A stretch of DNA of 64,000 bases from an uncultured Lachnospiraceae bacterium (GTDB lineage Bacteria > Bacillota > Clostridia > Lachnospirales > Lachnospiraceae), in the NCBI GenBank assembly GCA_902781455.1, contig CACZJF010000004.1, positions 1 through 64,000 on the forward strand. Direction: 5' to 3'. Shown here piece after piece: positions 35,750 through 44,208 of this stretch (positions are counted from its first letter, which is position 1; each line of letters opens with the position of its first letter). The position numbers and the translations under genes are program-made. The notes beneath the pieces were generated by a model. That model saw only the letters and a list, made by a program, of their open reading frames with translations. It did no database searches and was not told where the DNA came from.

Positions 35750-37120
35750 ATGAGAAGGGAAGAGATCACAGAAGAATACCAGAGGATTACAAGACAGATT
35801 CTCGACGACAGCCGCGCGGAGCTGTACATGGACCAGCATTATCTGGCGCTCGCGCTCGGCGCATTTCGTTATGCCGTCAATACACAGATGAGAGGAATCG
35901 GGACAGACGGGGAATCCCTGGCAGTGCACCCGAAGGATCTTGCCAGCCTGTACCGGGAAAACAGGCTTCTGGTCAACCGCGTCTATCTGCATCAGGTTTA
36001 CCACTGCCTCTTCCGGCACATTTTCAAGAGGATCCGTCCTGACCGGGAACTGTGGATGCTTGCCTGTGACATGGCGGTGGAGTTTCTGATCGATGCCCAG
36101 AACCTGCGCGCGACGCGGACAGGCCGCAGCGCGCTGCGGGAGAGATGGAGAGCACAGATCAGCTGCCGGATCAAGGTTCTGAACGCGGAGGGAATCTACG
36201 CCGCGCTGGTGGAAATGGCTCCGGAGCCGGCTGTCCTGATGCTTCTTCAGGAGGAGTTCTCCCCGGATTATCACAGCCTGTGGCCGGCACTGAAGGAAGA
36301 TCAGAACCGGAAGCAGCCTCCGGTAAAGACCCTGATGCTTCAGAAGAAGTGGGAGGATCTGTCCGGAAAGATGATGACACAGATGGAATCCTTTTCCGTG
36401 GAGGCTTCCACGCAGGATTCCTCTCTGCTGGAGCAGACACAGGTTGAAAACCGCGAGCGGATCTCCTACAGGTCATTTCTGAGAAAGTTTGCCGTGCTGC
36501 GGGAAGAGATGCACATGGATCCGGACTCGTATGACAGTATCCTGTATTCCCTCGGACTGGAAATGTATGGTAATATGCCGTTGATTGAACCGGTCGAAAC
36601 CCGGGAAGTGAAAAGGATTGATGAGTTTGTCATTGTGATCGATACATCGATGTCTGTCTCGGGAAGGCTGGTGAAGAGCTTTCTGGAGCAGACCTTCAGT
36701 GTGCTCAGCGAATCGGAAAGCTTTCTGCGCAAAGTGAATATCCGGATTCTGATGTGTGACGAACAGGTTCTGAGCGACAGGAAAATCGAATCGAAGAAGG
36801 ATCTGGAGGAATATATGCAGCACATACAGCTGGTCGGTGAAGGCGGAACAGATTTCCGTCCGGCATTTGCGTATGTGGATGATCTGATCAGAAAGAAACG
36901 GTTTCTCTCCCTGCGCGGGCTGCTGTATTTTACAGACGGCAAGGGAATCTATCCTGCGAAGAAGCCGCCTTACGAGACTGCGTTTATCTTCTGCGCGGAG
37001 GACTATGACGACAGCGCAGTTCCGCCGTGGGCAATCAGGCTGATTCTTCCGGCCTGGCAGCTGGAGGAGGAGAAGCGGCTGGAGGACGAGAGATTTATCT
37101 GGTCAGAGCAGGAGAGATAA
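35750..37120 (+). CDS. VWA-like domain protein with degenerate metallopeptidase region (DUF2201 type)
   Basis: The 456-residue protein has a helical N-terminal domain of the putative metallopeptidase kind seen in DUF2201 proteins. The zinc-site position reads H81-Q-V-Y-H85, with H90 after it, so the catalytic glutamate of HExxH is replaced by Gln. The C-terminal domain (about 290-450) is von Willebrand factor A-like, with MIDAS DTSMS at 298-302, GGTDFRPAF and YFTDGKG. Such proteins work with MoxR AAA+ ATPases, whose gene follows after 4 bases. The start at 35750 is preferred to GTG at 35702, but neither has a strong RBS. Confidence 0.8.
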   Translation: MRREEITEEYQRITRQILDDSRAELYMDQHYLALALGAFRYAVNTQMRGIGTDGESLAVHPKDLASLYRENRLLVNRVYLHQVYHCLFRHIFKRIRPDRELWMLACDMAVEFLIDAQNLRATRTGRSALRERWRAQISCRIKVLNAEGIYAALVEMAPEPAVLMLLQEEFSPDYHSLWPALKEDQNRKQPPVKTLMLQKKWEDLSGKMMTQMESFSVEASTQDSSLLEQTQVENRERISYRSFLRKFAVLREEMHMDPDSYDSILYSLGLEMYGNMPLIEPVETREVKRIDEFVIVIDTSMSVSGRLVKSFLEQTFSVLSESESFLRKVNIRILMCDEQVLSDRKIESKKDLEEYMQHIQLVGEGGTDFRPAFAYVDDLIRKKRFLSLRGLLYFTDGKGIYPAKKPPYETAFIFCAEDYDDSAVPPWAIRLILPAWQLEEEKRLEDERFIWSEQER

Positions 37121-37124
37121 AGGC

Positions 37125-38750
37125 ATGAATATCAAGAGAGCAAAGCAGGAGATTATCGATACCATCGGTGCGTACCTGGAAAAGGACGCGTATGGCCGGT
37201 ATCTGATTCCGGAGATCCGGCAGAGGCCGGTCCTTCTGATGGGACCGCCCGGAATCGGCAAGACACAGATCATGGAGCAGATCGCGCAGGAATGTGACAT
37301 CGCGCTGGTGGCCTATACGATCACACATCATACACGGCAGAGCGCGGTCGGGCTTCCGTTCATTTCCTCAAAGTGTTACGGAGGAAAGGAAGAGCGTGTC
37401 ACAGAATACACCATGAGTGAGATCATTGCCTCGGTATATGACCGGATGGAGGAATCCGGCAAGCGGGAGGGGATCCTGTTCATCGATGAGATCAACTGTG
37501 TTTCAGAGACGCTGGCACCGACGATGCTGCAGTTTCTGCAGTGCAAAACCTTCGGGAACCGTCATGTCCCGAAGGGCTGGGTGATCATCGCGGCAGGCAA
37601 TCCGCCCGAATACAACCGTTCGGTCCGGGACTTTGATGTGGTGACGCTGGACCGTGTCAAGGTGATGGATGTGGAGCCGGACTTCGATGTCTGGAAGGAA
37701 TACGCCTATCAGAACGGAATTCACTCCGCCGTGATCGGATATCTTGACGCCCACCGGGATCATTTTTTCAGATGTGAGACCACTGTCGACGGCAGACGGT
37801 TTGTCACAGCCCGCGGCTGGGAAGACCTGTCTGAGCTGATCTTTGCCTACGAGCGTCTCGGCAGGAAGATGGACGCGGAGGTAACAGGGCAGTATCTGCA
37901 GTATCCTGCCATCGCGCGCAGCTTCGCCGATTATCTGGAGCTGTATTACCGGTACAGCAGGGACTATGGGGTGGAAAAGATTCTGGCGGGAACTGTTTCA
38001 CACGAGGTACAGAACCGGCTGCGCTATGCGCCGTTTGACGAGCGGCTGCAGATTATCACCCTGCTTCTGTCTTCGCTCGGCGGGTACTTTCTGGCTGTGC
38101 GCAGGGCGGACAGATGTGTCTCGCATCTGTATGATTTCCTGATGGAACTGCGGGAGCAGCAGGCTGTGTCCCCAGAAGCGGTCCGGGAGCATGCCGCCGG
38201 AGCGGCTGGTACAGAAGCGTCAGACGGGACTGCGGCAGTCAGTGTAAAGGCATACGAGACGCTGCTTGCCGGGAAGAAGGAACAGATCCGGTGCCGTATA
38301 GAGGCCGGGCAGGATGAGACACAGCTGATTCAGGAATACCGCCCTGTCTTCGATGCGCTGGACGGCTGGCTGGTAGAGGCAAAGAGCATGGGAGAAAAGG
38401 ATTCCGGGGACGGAATCTGGACTCTTCTGAAGCAGGCGTTCGGCAAACGGAGAGAAGCGCTGGAAGCGCAGCTGCTCAAAACCGGGGAACTGCTGGAGCA
38501 TGCATTTGACTTTATGGAGCTGTGCTTCGGGGAAAGCCAGGAGATGGTGGTCTTCATCACTGAGCTGTCCTGCAGCCCGCACGCGATGTGGTTCCTGGGA
38601 GAATATGAATGCCCGCGTTACTATCGCTATAACAAGGCGCTGCTGTTTGAGGACAGACAGGCGCAGATGATACGGAAACTGGACGACATCCGGGGAAGGA
38701 TGGAAGGCTCTGACACACAGAATGGAGGTGCTGACAGACAGGATGCATAA
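37125..38750 (+). CDS. MoxR-type AAA+ ATPase
   Basis: The 541-residue protein has an N-terminal AAA+ module: Walker A GPPGIGKT (40-47), Walker B ILFIDE (D121, E122), a sensor region IIAAGNPPEYNRSVRDFD and an arginine-finger area. A helical C-terminal half of about 250 residues follows, longer than in minimal MoxR proteins. MoxR ATPases act as chaperones that activate or assemble metal- or cofactor-containing complexes together with VWA partners. The ATG is 4 bases behind the VWA gene. Its 3' end overlaps the start of iorA, so the cassette and iorAB may be transcribed together. Confidence 0.87.
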   Translation: MNIKRAKQEIIDTIGAYLEKDAYGRYLIPEIRQRPVLLMGPPGIGKTQIMEQIAQECDIALVAYTITHHTRQSAVGLPFISSKCYGGKEERVTEYTMSEIIASVYDRMEESGKREGILFIDEINCVSETLAPTMLQFLQCKTFGNRHVPKGWVIIAAGNPPEYNRSVRDFDVVTLDRVKVMDVEPDFDVWKEYAYQNGIHSAVIGYLDAHRDHFFRCETTVDGRRFVTARGWEDLSELIFAYERLGRKMDAEVTGQYLQYPAIARSFADYLELYYRYSRDYGVEKILAGTVSHEVQNRLRYAPFDERLQIITLLLSSLGGYFLAVRRADRCVSHLYDFLMELREQQAVSPEAVREHAAGAAGTEASDGTAAVSVKAYETLLAGKKEQIRCRIEAGQDETQLIQEYRPVFDALDGWLVEAKSMGEKDSGDGIWTLLKQAFGKRREALEAQLLKTGELLEHAFDFMELCFGESQEMVVFITELSCSPHAMWFLGEYECPRYYRYNKALLFEDRQAQMIRKLDDIRGRMEGSDTQNGGADRQDA

Positions 38751-40596
38751 AGAGTTTTTAATGGGAAATGAAGCGATTGCCATCGGTGCGCTTGCCGCGG
38801 GGGTGAATTATGTGGCCGGATACCCCGGCACGCCTTCAACCGAGGTCCTTGAGACCGTCGCGAAGCGCAATCCGGGAAGTGTTTACGTGGAGTGGTCCGT
38901 CAATGAGAAGGCTGCGATGGAAGCGGCAGCCGGAGCGGCCTATGCGGGAGCCCGCGCGCTGGTAACGATGAAGCAGGTAGGACTCAATGTGGCTGCTGAT
39001 CCTTTGATGTCACTGGAATACATCGGGATCAAGGGCGGCATGGTGATCATGGTCGCGGACGACCCGGGACCGATCTCTTCTCAGACGGAGCAGGACACCA
39101 GAACATTTGCCATGTTTTCGAAGGTGCCTCTGTTCGATCCTTCCACTGTGGAGGAAGCCTTTTCGATGATGAAGGAAGCTTTCGCGTTCTCCGAGGAATG
39201 GGGGACGCCGGTCTTCTTCCGCTCGACCACCAGGGTGGACCACGGGTATGAATCGATCGAGATACCGGACGAGCCGGAGTATGAAAAGCATGAGCCGGAA
39301 GGCTTTGTCAAGGACGCGTCCCGCTTTGTGATCTTTCCGAAGCTTTCAGTAAAGAACCACGCACTGATTGAGAAGAGAAATGCGCAGCTGTCAAAGACGC
39401 TGTCAGAGTATCCGCGGAATTTCATTCTTCCGGCCAAAGGACGCTGGCAGGCAAAAGGCAAAGCAGCGCAGGATGGCTGCGGTTCCGGCAACCGCAGAGC
39501 GATTGCGACGCATGGAATCAATTATACGTATGTGCTGGACGCTTTTGACGAAGCCTCCCGTCCGGAGATTCTGCGTGTTGCCGTGCCGTTCCCGTTCCCG
39601 GAGGACCTGGCGGCGGCGTTTCTGCAGGACAAGGACGAGGTGCTGTGTGTAGAGGAACTGGATCCGGTGATTGAGAGGGCTCTTATCCATGTCTGTGGAA
39701 AGTATGGTCTGCAGGTGCGGATCCGCGGAAAGCTGACCGGTGATATTGCTCCGTCGGGCGAGAATTCGACAGACAGTGTTGCGGCTGCGCTGGCGGCATT
39801 CTTTGAGGACGCGTCCTTAAAGCCTTCTGCTTGCGGCCTTTCAGACGCTCCGCCGCTCCCGGTCCGTCCGCCTGTTCTTTGCGCGGGCTGTCCGCACCGC
39901 GCGTCCTTCTATGCCGTCAAGCAGGCAATGAAGGGCCAGAAGACCCTGTTCGCAGGTGACATTGGCTGCTATACGCTGGGCAATGCGCAGCCTCTTGAGA
40001 TGTGCGACACCTGTCTGTGCATGGGTGCGGGCATCAACATCGCACAGGGAATTTGGAGAGTCGAGCCGGATACGAAGTGCTTCGCGTTCGTCGGCGATTC
40101 CACTTTCTTCGCCTCGGGGATCACAGGGGTGGTCAATGCATTTTATAACCAGGCACAGCTGACACTGATTGTTCTTGACAATTCTACGACTGCCATGACC
40201 GGTCACCAGCCGCATCCGGGCACCGGACGGACAGTGATGGGGCAGGTTGTGGAAAAGGTGAGCATCGAAGCTGTCCTTCTGGCGATCGGCCTCCCCTTTG
40301 TGGAGACGGTAGACCCGCTGGATCTGGAGCATGCCATCGATACGGTCCGGCGTGCCCAGGAAGTGGACGGCGTCAAAGCGATTATCTTCCGGTCCCCCTG
40401 TATCACCATTGAAAAGTCCAGGCGGAAGGCGGCTGTCGATCCGGAGCAGTGCACCGGCTGCAGAAAATGCATCCGTTCCCTTGGGTGTCCGGCGCTTGTC
40501 CTGGACGGAAAGAAAGCCGGCATCCGGGCCTCGATGTGCACAGGCTGCATGCTTTGCGCGCAGGTCTGTCCGGCAGGGGCAATCAGGGAAGGATGA
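38743..40596 (+). CDS. iorA: Indolepyruvate ferredoxin oxidoreductase, alpha subunit
   Basis: IorA, with IorB, oxidatively decarboxylates indolepyruvate and other aryl-pyruvates to aryl-acetyl-CoA, reducing ferredoxin. The 617-residue subunit has the pyrimidine-binding start MGNEAIAIGALAAGVNYVAGYPGTPSTE, a thiamine-diphosphate domain with the GDSTFFASG motif, and C-terminal ferredoxin-like cluster motifs CTGCRKC and CTGCMLCAQVCP. The start at 38743 follows GGAGGT at 13 bases; an ATG at 38722 is in frame but without RBS. It overlaps the MoxR gene by 8 bases, an unusual neighbour. Confidence 0.95.
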   Translation: MHKEFLMGNEAIAIGALAAGVNYVAGYPGTPSTEVLETVAKRNPGSVYVEWSVNEKAAMEAAAGAAYAGARALVTMKQVGLNVAADPLMSLEYIGIKGGMVIMVADDPGPISSQTEQDTRTFAMFSKVPLFDPSTVEEAFSMMKEAFAFSEEWGTPVFFRSTTRVDHGYESIEIPDEPEYEKHEPEGFVKDASRFVIFPKLSVKNHALIEKRNAQLSKTLSEYPRNFILPAKGRWQAKGKAAQDGCGSGNRRAIATHGINYTYVLDAFDEASRPEILRVAVPFPFPEDLAAAFLQDKDEVLCVEELDPVIERALIHVCGKYGLQVRIRGKLTGDIAPSGENSTDSVAAALAAFFEDASLKPSACGLSDAPPLPVRPPVLCAGCPHRASFYAVKQAMKGQKTLFAGDIGCYTLGNAQPLEMCDTCLCMGAGINIAQGIWRVEPDTKCFAFVGDSTFFASGITGVVNAFYNQAQLTLIVLDNSTTAMTGHQPHPGTGRTVMGQVVEKVSIEAVLLAIGLPFVETVDPLDLEHAIDTVRRAQEVDGVKAIIFRSPCITIEKSRRKAAVDPEQCTGCRKCIRSLGCPALVLDGKKAGIRASMCTGCMLCAQVCPAGAIREG

Positions 40597-40636
40597 CAGT
40601 CACCGGATCAGGAACAGAGTATTAGAGAAAGGACGC

Positions 40637-41242
40637 ATGAACATGCAGGAGGAAAAGAACAAACAGCAGGTCAATATCGTTCTTTGCGGTGTCGGCGGCC
40701 AGGGAACGATTCTGGCGTCAAGGCTCATTGCGGACGCGGCGATGCAGAAGGGAATCCACGTCCGTTCGGCAGAGACGATCGGCATGGCGCAGCGGGGCGG
40801 CAGTGTATTTACCAATTTGCGTCTGGGAGAGGACGTACCAACGCCAAGGATCGGCCTGGGGAAAGCGGATCTGATGATTGCTTTTGAACCGGCAGAGGCG
40901 GTGCGCATGCTGCCGTATCTCAAAGAAGAGGCGCAGGCGGTGGTATCGATGGAACCGATTATGCCTGTCAGTGCCATGGTTGGCGCTTCATCCTATCCGG
41001 TGGATGAGATCCTTGCCTATCTGAAGGAGCACGTAAAACACCTGACACTGGTGGACAGCGCCCGGGCAGCGGCTGACCTCGGGTCCGCCAAGTGCCTGAA
41101 TGTGGTGCTGCTCGGCGCAGCCGTGCGGAGCAAAGCGCTGGGACTGACAGAGGAGGATATCGGGAAGGCACTGGAGGCCAGGCTGCCGGAGAAGCTGCTC
41201 GGACTGAACCGGAAGGCGCTGATGTATACCGCGTCCGAATAG
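40637..41242 (+). CDS. iorB: Indolepyruvate ferredoxin oxidoreductase, beta subunit
   Basis: The 201-residue gamma-domain-like subunit starts VNIVLCGVGGQGTILASRLIADAA and contains AETIGMAQRGGSV, the standard IorB pattern. It is the partner of IorA. The ATG at 40637 is preceded by AAAGGA; ATG at 40643 is an alternative. It lies 40 bases behind iorA and 46 before the CoA ligase gene, consistent with one operon. Confidence 0.94.
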   Translation: MNMQEEKNKQQVNIVLCGVGGQGTILASRLIADAAMQKGIHVRSAETIGMAQRGGSVFTNLRLGEDVPTPRIGLGKADLMIAFEPAEAVRMLPYLKEEAQAVVSMEPIMPVSAMVGASSYPVDEILAYLKEHVKHLTLVDSARAAADLGSAKCLNVVLLGAAVRSKALGLTEEDIGKALEARLPEKLLGLNRKALMYTASE

Positions 41243-41288
41243 ATATCATCCGATATCAGACATCGTTTACAGAGGAGGAATTGCAGGA

Positions 41289-42524
41289 ATGAGAATCAAC
41301 GAACAACAGCTCAGACAGGTTGACCGGCAGATTAAGCGCCTGGTCGCTTCCAATAACTTCTACGGGACAAAACTGAAGGAAGCCGGCATAGAAGGGGTGG
41401 AGACAGTCGAGGACTTTCTCAAGCTGCCGTTTTCCCATAAGCAGGATCTGCGGGACGCTTATCCGCTCGGACTGATGGCAGTGCCGGAGGAGGAGATTGT
41501 CCGAATCCATTCTTCTTCGGGAACAACCGGTACGCCGGTGATTATTCCTTATACGAAGAAGGACGTGGAAGACTGGGCTGAAATGTTTAAGCGCTGCTAT
41601 GAATTCGCGGGGATCACGAACAAGGACCGTATCCAGATCACACCCGGTTATGGACTGTGGACAGCCGGAATCGGTTTCCAGCTTGGTGCGGAGAAACTTG
41701 GCGCGATGGCTGTCCCGATGGGACCCGGCAATACGGACAAGCAGCTGCAGTTTATGATGGATATGCAGACGACGGTTCTCTGCGCGACCTCAAGCTATGC
41801 GCTGCTGCTGGCGGAGGAGATTGAAAAGCGGCAGATCAAGGACCGGGTCTGCCTGAAGAAGGGCGTCATCGGCTCTGAACGGTGGGGAGAGAAGATGCGC
41901 AGGCGCATAGCCAGTGAACTGGGAATTGAGCTTTATGACATCTACGGACTGACGGAGATCTACGGACCGGGTATCGGCATCAACTGCAGGTACGATCAGG
42001 GAATGCACATCTGGGACGATTATGTCTACCTGGAGATCATTGATCCGGTAACCGGCGAAAATGTGCCGGACGGGGAATTCGGTGAGATTGTCCTGACGAC
42101 GCTTGTCAAGGAAGGGGCTCCGCTCATCCGTTACAGGACCCATGACATCTCCCGTATCATACCGGGAGAGTGCCCGTGCGGATCAAAGTTCCCGCGGATT
42201 GATGTGATCCAGGGGCGCAGCGATGACATGGTGAAGTTCAAGGGAGTGAATTTCTTCCCGAAGCAGATCGAGGAGATCCTTGCGCTGTTCCCGGAGGTGT
42301 CCAGCGAGTATCAGATCAGGATCTCACATCTTGAAAGAAGGGATACGCTCCGGCTCTATGTAGAGACCACCGGGGACATTGACTTCATGCAGCTGGCGAA
42401 GAAACTCGAGACTGCCGTGAAGAGCCGGATTGGTTTTACGCCGCTGGTGAAGGTGGTAGAGGTCGGCGTTCTTCCGCGCAGTGAGAAGAAGACAAAGCGT
42501 GTGATCGACGAAAGATATGAATGA
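41289..42524 (+). CDS. paaK: Phenylacetate-CoA ligase family protein
   Basis: The 411-residue acyl-adenylate enzyme has the P-loop-like SSSGTTGTPVIIPYT, YDIYGLTEIYGPGIG, and the C-terminal hinge VIQGRSDDMVKFKGVNFFPKQIEE. In fermenting bacteria with IorAB, such ligases can run backwards and form ATP from aryl-acetyl-CoA, yielding phenyl-, hydroxyphenyl- or indoleacetate. Forward activation of arylacetates is the other possibility. The context favours aromatic amino-acid catabolism. RBS GGAGG upstream. Confidence 0.92.
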   Translation: MRINEQQLRQVDRQIKRLVASNNFYGTKLKEAGIEGVETVEDFLKLPFSHKQDLRDAYPLGLMAVPEEEIVRIHSSSGTTGTPVIIPYTKKDVEDWAEMFKRCYEFAGITNKDRIQITPGYGLWTAGIGFQLGAEKLGAMAVPMGPGNTDKQLQFMMDMQTTVLCATSSYALLLAEEIEKRQIKDRVCLKKGVIGSERWGEKMRRRIASELGIELYDIYGLTEIYGPGIGINCRYDQGMHIWDDYVYLEIIDPVTGENVPDGEFGEIVLTTLVKEGAPLIRYRTHDISRIIPGECPCGSKFPRIDVIQGRSDDMVKFKGVNFFPKQIEEILALFPEVSSEYQIRISHLERRDTLRLYVETTGDIDFMQLAKKLETAVKSRIGFTPLVKVVEVGVLPRSEKKTKRVIDERYE

Positions 42525-42578
42525 TGGAAAACCGGGAAAGCGGAAAGCGCGAAACCATCCATCGTGATAACTGAATGA

Positions 42579-43370
42579 TTATGCGTCCGGGCCTGCCGTC
42601 AGAAGTTTTTTGCACAGTGCAATCTTCTCCGGCAGGCTGTTTTCGAAGGTAACGCTGCCGTGGTGCGCAGAATCGCGGAGAAGAGATTCCTGCTCCAGGC
42701 GGCGCTTCAGTTCGCGCGCGGTTCCTTCCCCTCCGTCAAAGATCTTTACCGCATCCCCTGCGATCCGGCGGATGACAGGCGCGACAAAGGGGTAGTGGGT
42801 ACAACCGAGGACGATGGCGTCAATGGGATTCTGCCTGAGATACGGAGTCAGAAGGGCTGTGAGGTACGCAGTCACTTCCGGACCATCGGTGTCGCCGTTT
42901 TCCACAAACTCCATCAGGCCGGGGCATCCGAGCGGGATGACGTCTGCCCGGTCCGTATAGTGTCCGAGAAGGTCATGAAACTTGTTTCCGTTCACCGTCC
43001 CCGGTGTTGCCATCACAAGAACGGTCGGATGAAGGCTCATCAGGGCAGCAGGCTTCAGGGCGGGTTCGATGCCGATCACGGGGATATCCGTGTAGATCCG
43101 GCGAAGCTCATTGATCGCTGCGCTGGTGGCAGTGTTGCACGCAATGACCAGCGCTTTGATGCCGCGCTGATAGAAACGTGCCGCGTGTGCCAGGGTCAGG
43201 CGGAGAATCTCTTCTCTGGGACGGGTTCCATAGGGTGCGTTGGCGGAATCCCCGAAGAACAGAAAGTCTTCCGGCGCGAGCAGCTTCACCGCTTCCCGGA
43301 GCACACTGATGCCTCCTACGCCTGAATCGAAAAATGCAATTGGAAGGTTTTTCTTATCCATGATGTTCAT
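42579..43370 (-). CDS. murI: Glutamate racemase
   Basis: MurI supplies D-glutamate for peptidoglycan. The 263-residue protein has the two catalytic cysteines C78 (ACNTAT) and C190 (GCTHYP) and the start FFDSGVGGISVLREA. ATG codons at 43370 and 43361 are both possible; no strong RBS decides. It is the second gene of a minus-strand pair, 17 bases behind the YigZ-family gene. Confidence 0.94.
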   Translation of the reverse strand: MNIMDKKNLPIAFFDSGVGGISVLREAVKLLAPEDFLFFGDSANAPYGTRPREEILRLTLAHAARFYQRGIKALVIACNTATSAAINELRRIYTDIPVIGIEPALKPAALMSLHPTVLVMATPGTVNGNKFHDLLGHYTDRADVIPLGCPGLMEFVENGDTDGPEVTAYLTALLTPYLRQNPIDAIVLGCTHYPFVAPVIRRIAGDAVKIFDGGEGTARELKRRLEQESLLRDSAHHGSVTFENSLPEKIALCKKLLTAGPDA

Positions 43371-43387
43371 CTTTGAAATGTCGATTC

Positions 43388-44026
43388 TTACAGAAGGACA
43401 GGCCCCTGGTCAGTCAGCGCGAAGAGCACTTTCTCCTCAAGCGGGAAGGCTGCCCTGGCGTTTGTCTTCTCTGTGACGGCTGCCTTGAGAGAGCCGATGG
43501 CATCCTGCTGTACAAGTGTCTCTGTTTCCACCCGATCCGTATAGGCAATATCCGTAATCGGAAGAAGCCTCTGTTCCAGAAGATAGCGGATCTTCCCGGC
43601 GTCGTTATAACTGGACCGGATTCTGAGCCGCACGCCTTCGGTGCGTATTCCGGTTACACTGGCGGCAAGCGCTGCCTGCACCGCGCCGGAGTATGCCCTT
43701 ACAAGTCCGCCGGTCCCCAGCAGAACGCCGCCGAAATAGCGGGTGACAACCGCGCAGACATTCGTCAGCTCTTCGCCGGACAGGACGCCGAGCATGGGCC
43801 TTCCGGCCGTTCCGGACGGCTCGCCGTCGTCCGAGCACCGGGACATCTCCCCGCGTTCCCCCAGGATCATGGCACTGCAGTTATGCCGTGCGTCCCAGTA
43901 TTTCTTCTTTGTGCGCAATATAAAATCGTCCGCTTCTTCCTGACTGCGGACGCTCAGCACCGTGGCGATGAATCTGGACTTTTTTTCCGTGATCTCGGCT
44001 GTGGCGCCTTCCAGTATAATCCTCAC
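43388..44026 (-). CDS. YigZ/IMPACT family protein (UPF0029)
   Basis: The 212-residue protein has the UPF0029 start EKKSRFIATVLSVRSQEEADDFI and the conserved DDGEPSGTAGRPML and RYFGGVLLGTGGLVRAYSGA blocks, followed by the DUF1949 C-terminal domain. The family is related to yeast Yih1/IMPACT and is thought to interact with translation; its bacterial role is unclear. It heads the minus-strand unit with murI. Confidence 0.9.
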   Translation of the reverse strand: MRIILEGATAEITEKKSRFIATVLSVRSQEEADDFILRTKKKYWDARHNCSAMILGERGEMSRCSDDGEPSGTAGRPMLGVLSGEELTNVCAVVTRYFGGVLLGTGGLVRAYSGAVQAALAASVTGIRTEGVRLRIRSSYNDAGKIRYLLEQRLLPITDIAYTDRVETETLVQQDAIGSLKAAVTEKTNARAAFPLEEKVLFALTDQGPVLL

Positions 44027-44208
44027 GAACCCCTCCGGTGACGGACCCTTCTGACCTCATAACGTCAACAAAAACCGGTTTCTTCCGGCGGTGACCAGAG
44101 TTACAAAATCTTTAAGGAAATCCATCCTTTGCTTTCAATGAATCCGTTATACAATATTCCGTAACGAAACGTCAATACAGGGCAGATCGTGTCCAGGCGG
44201 GAGTATTC

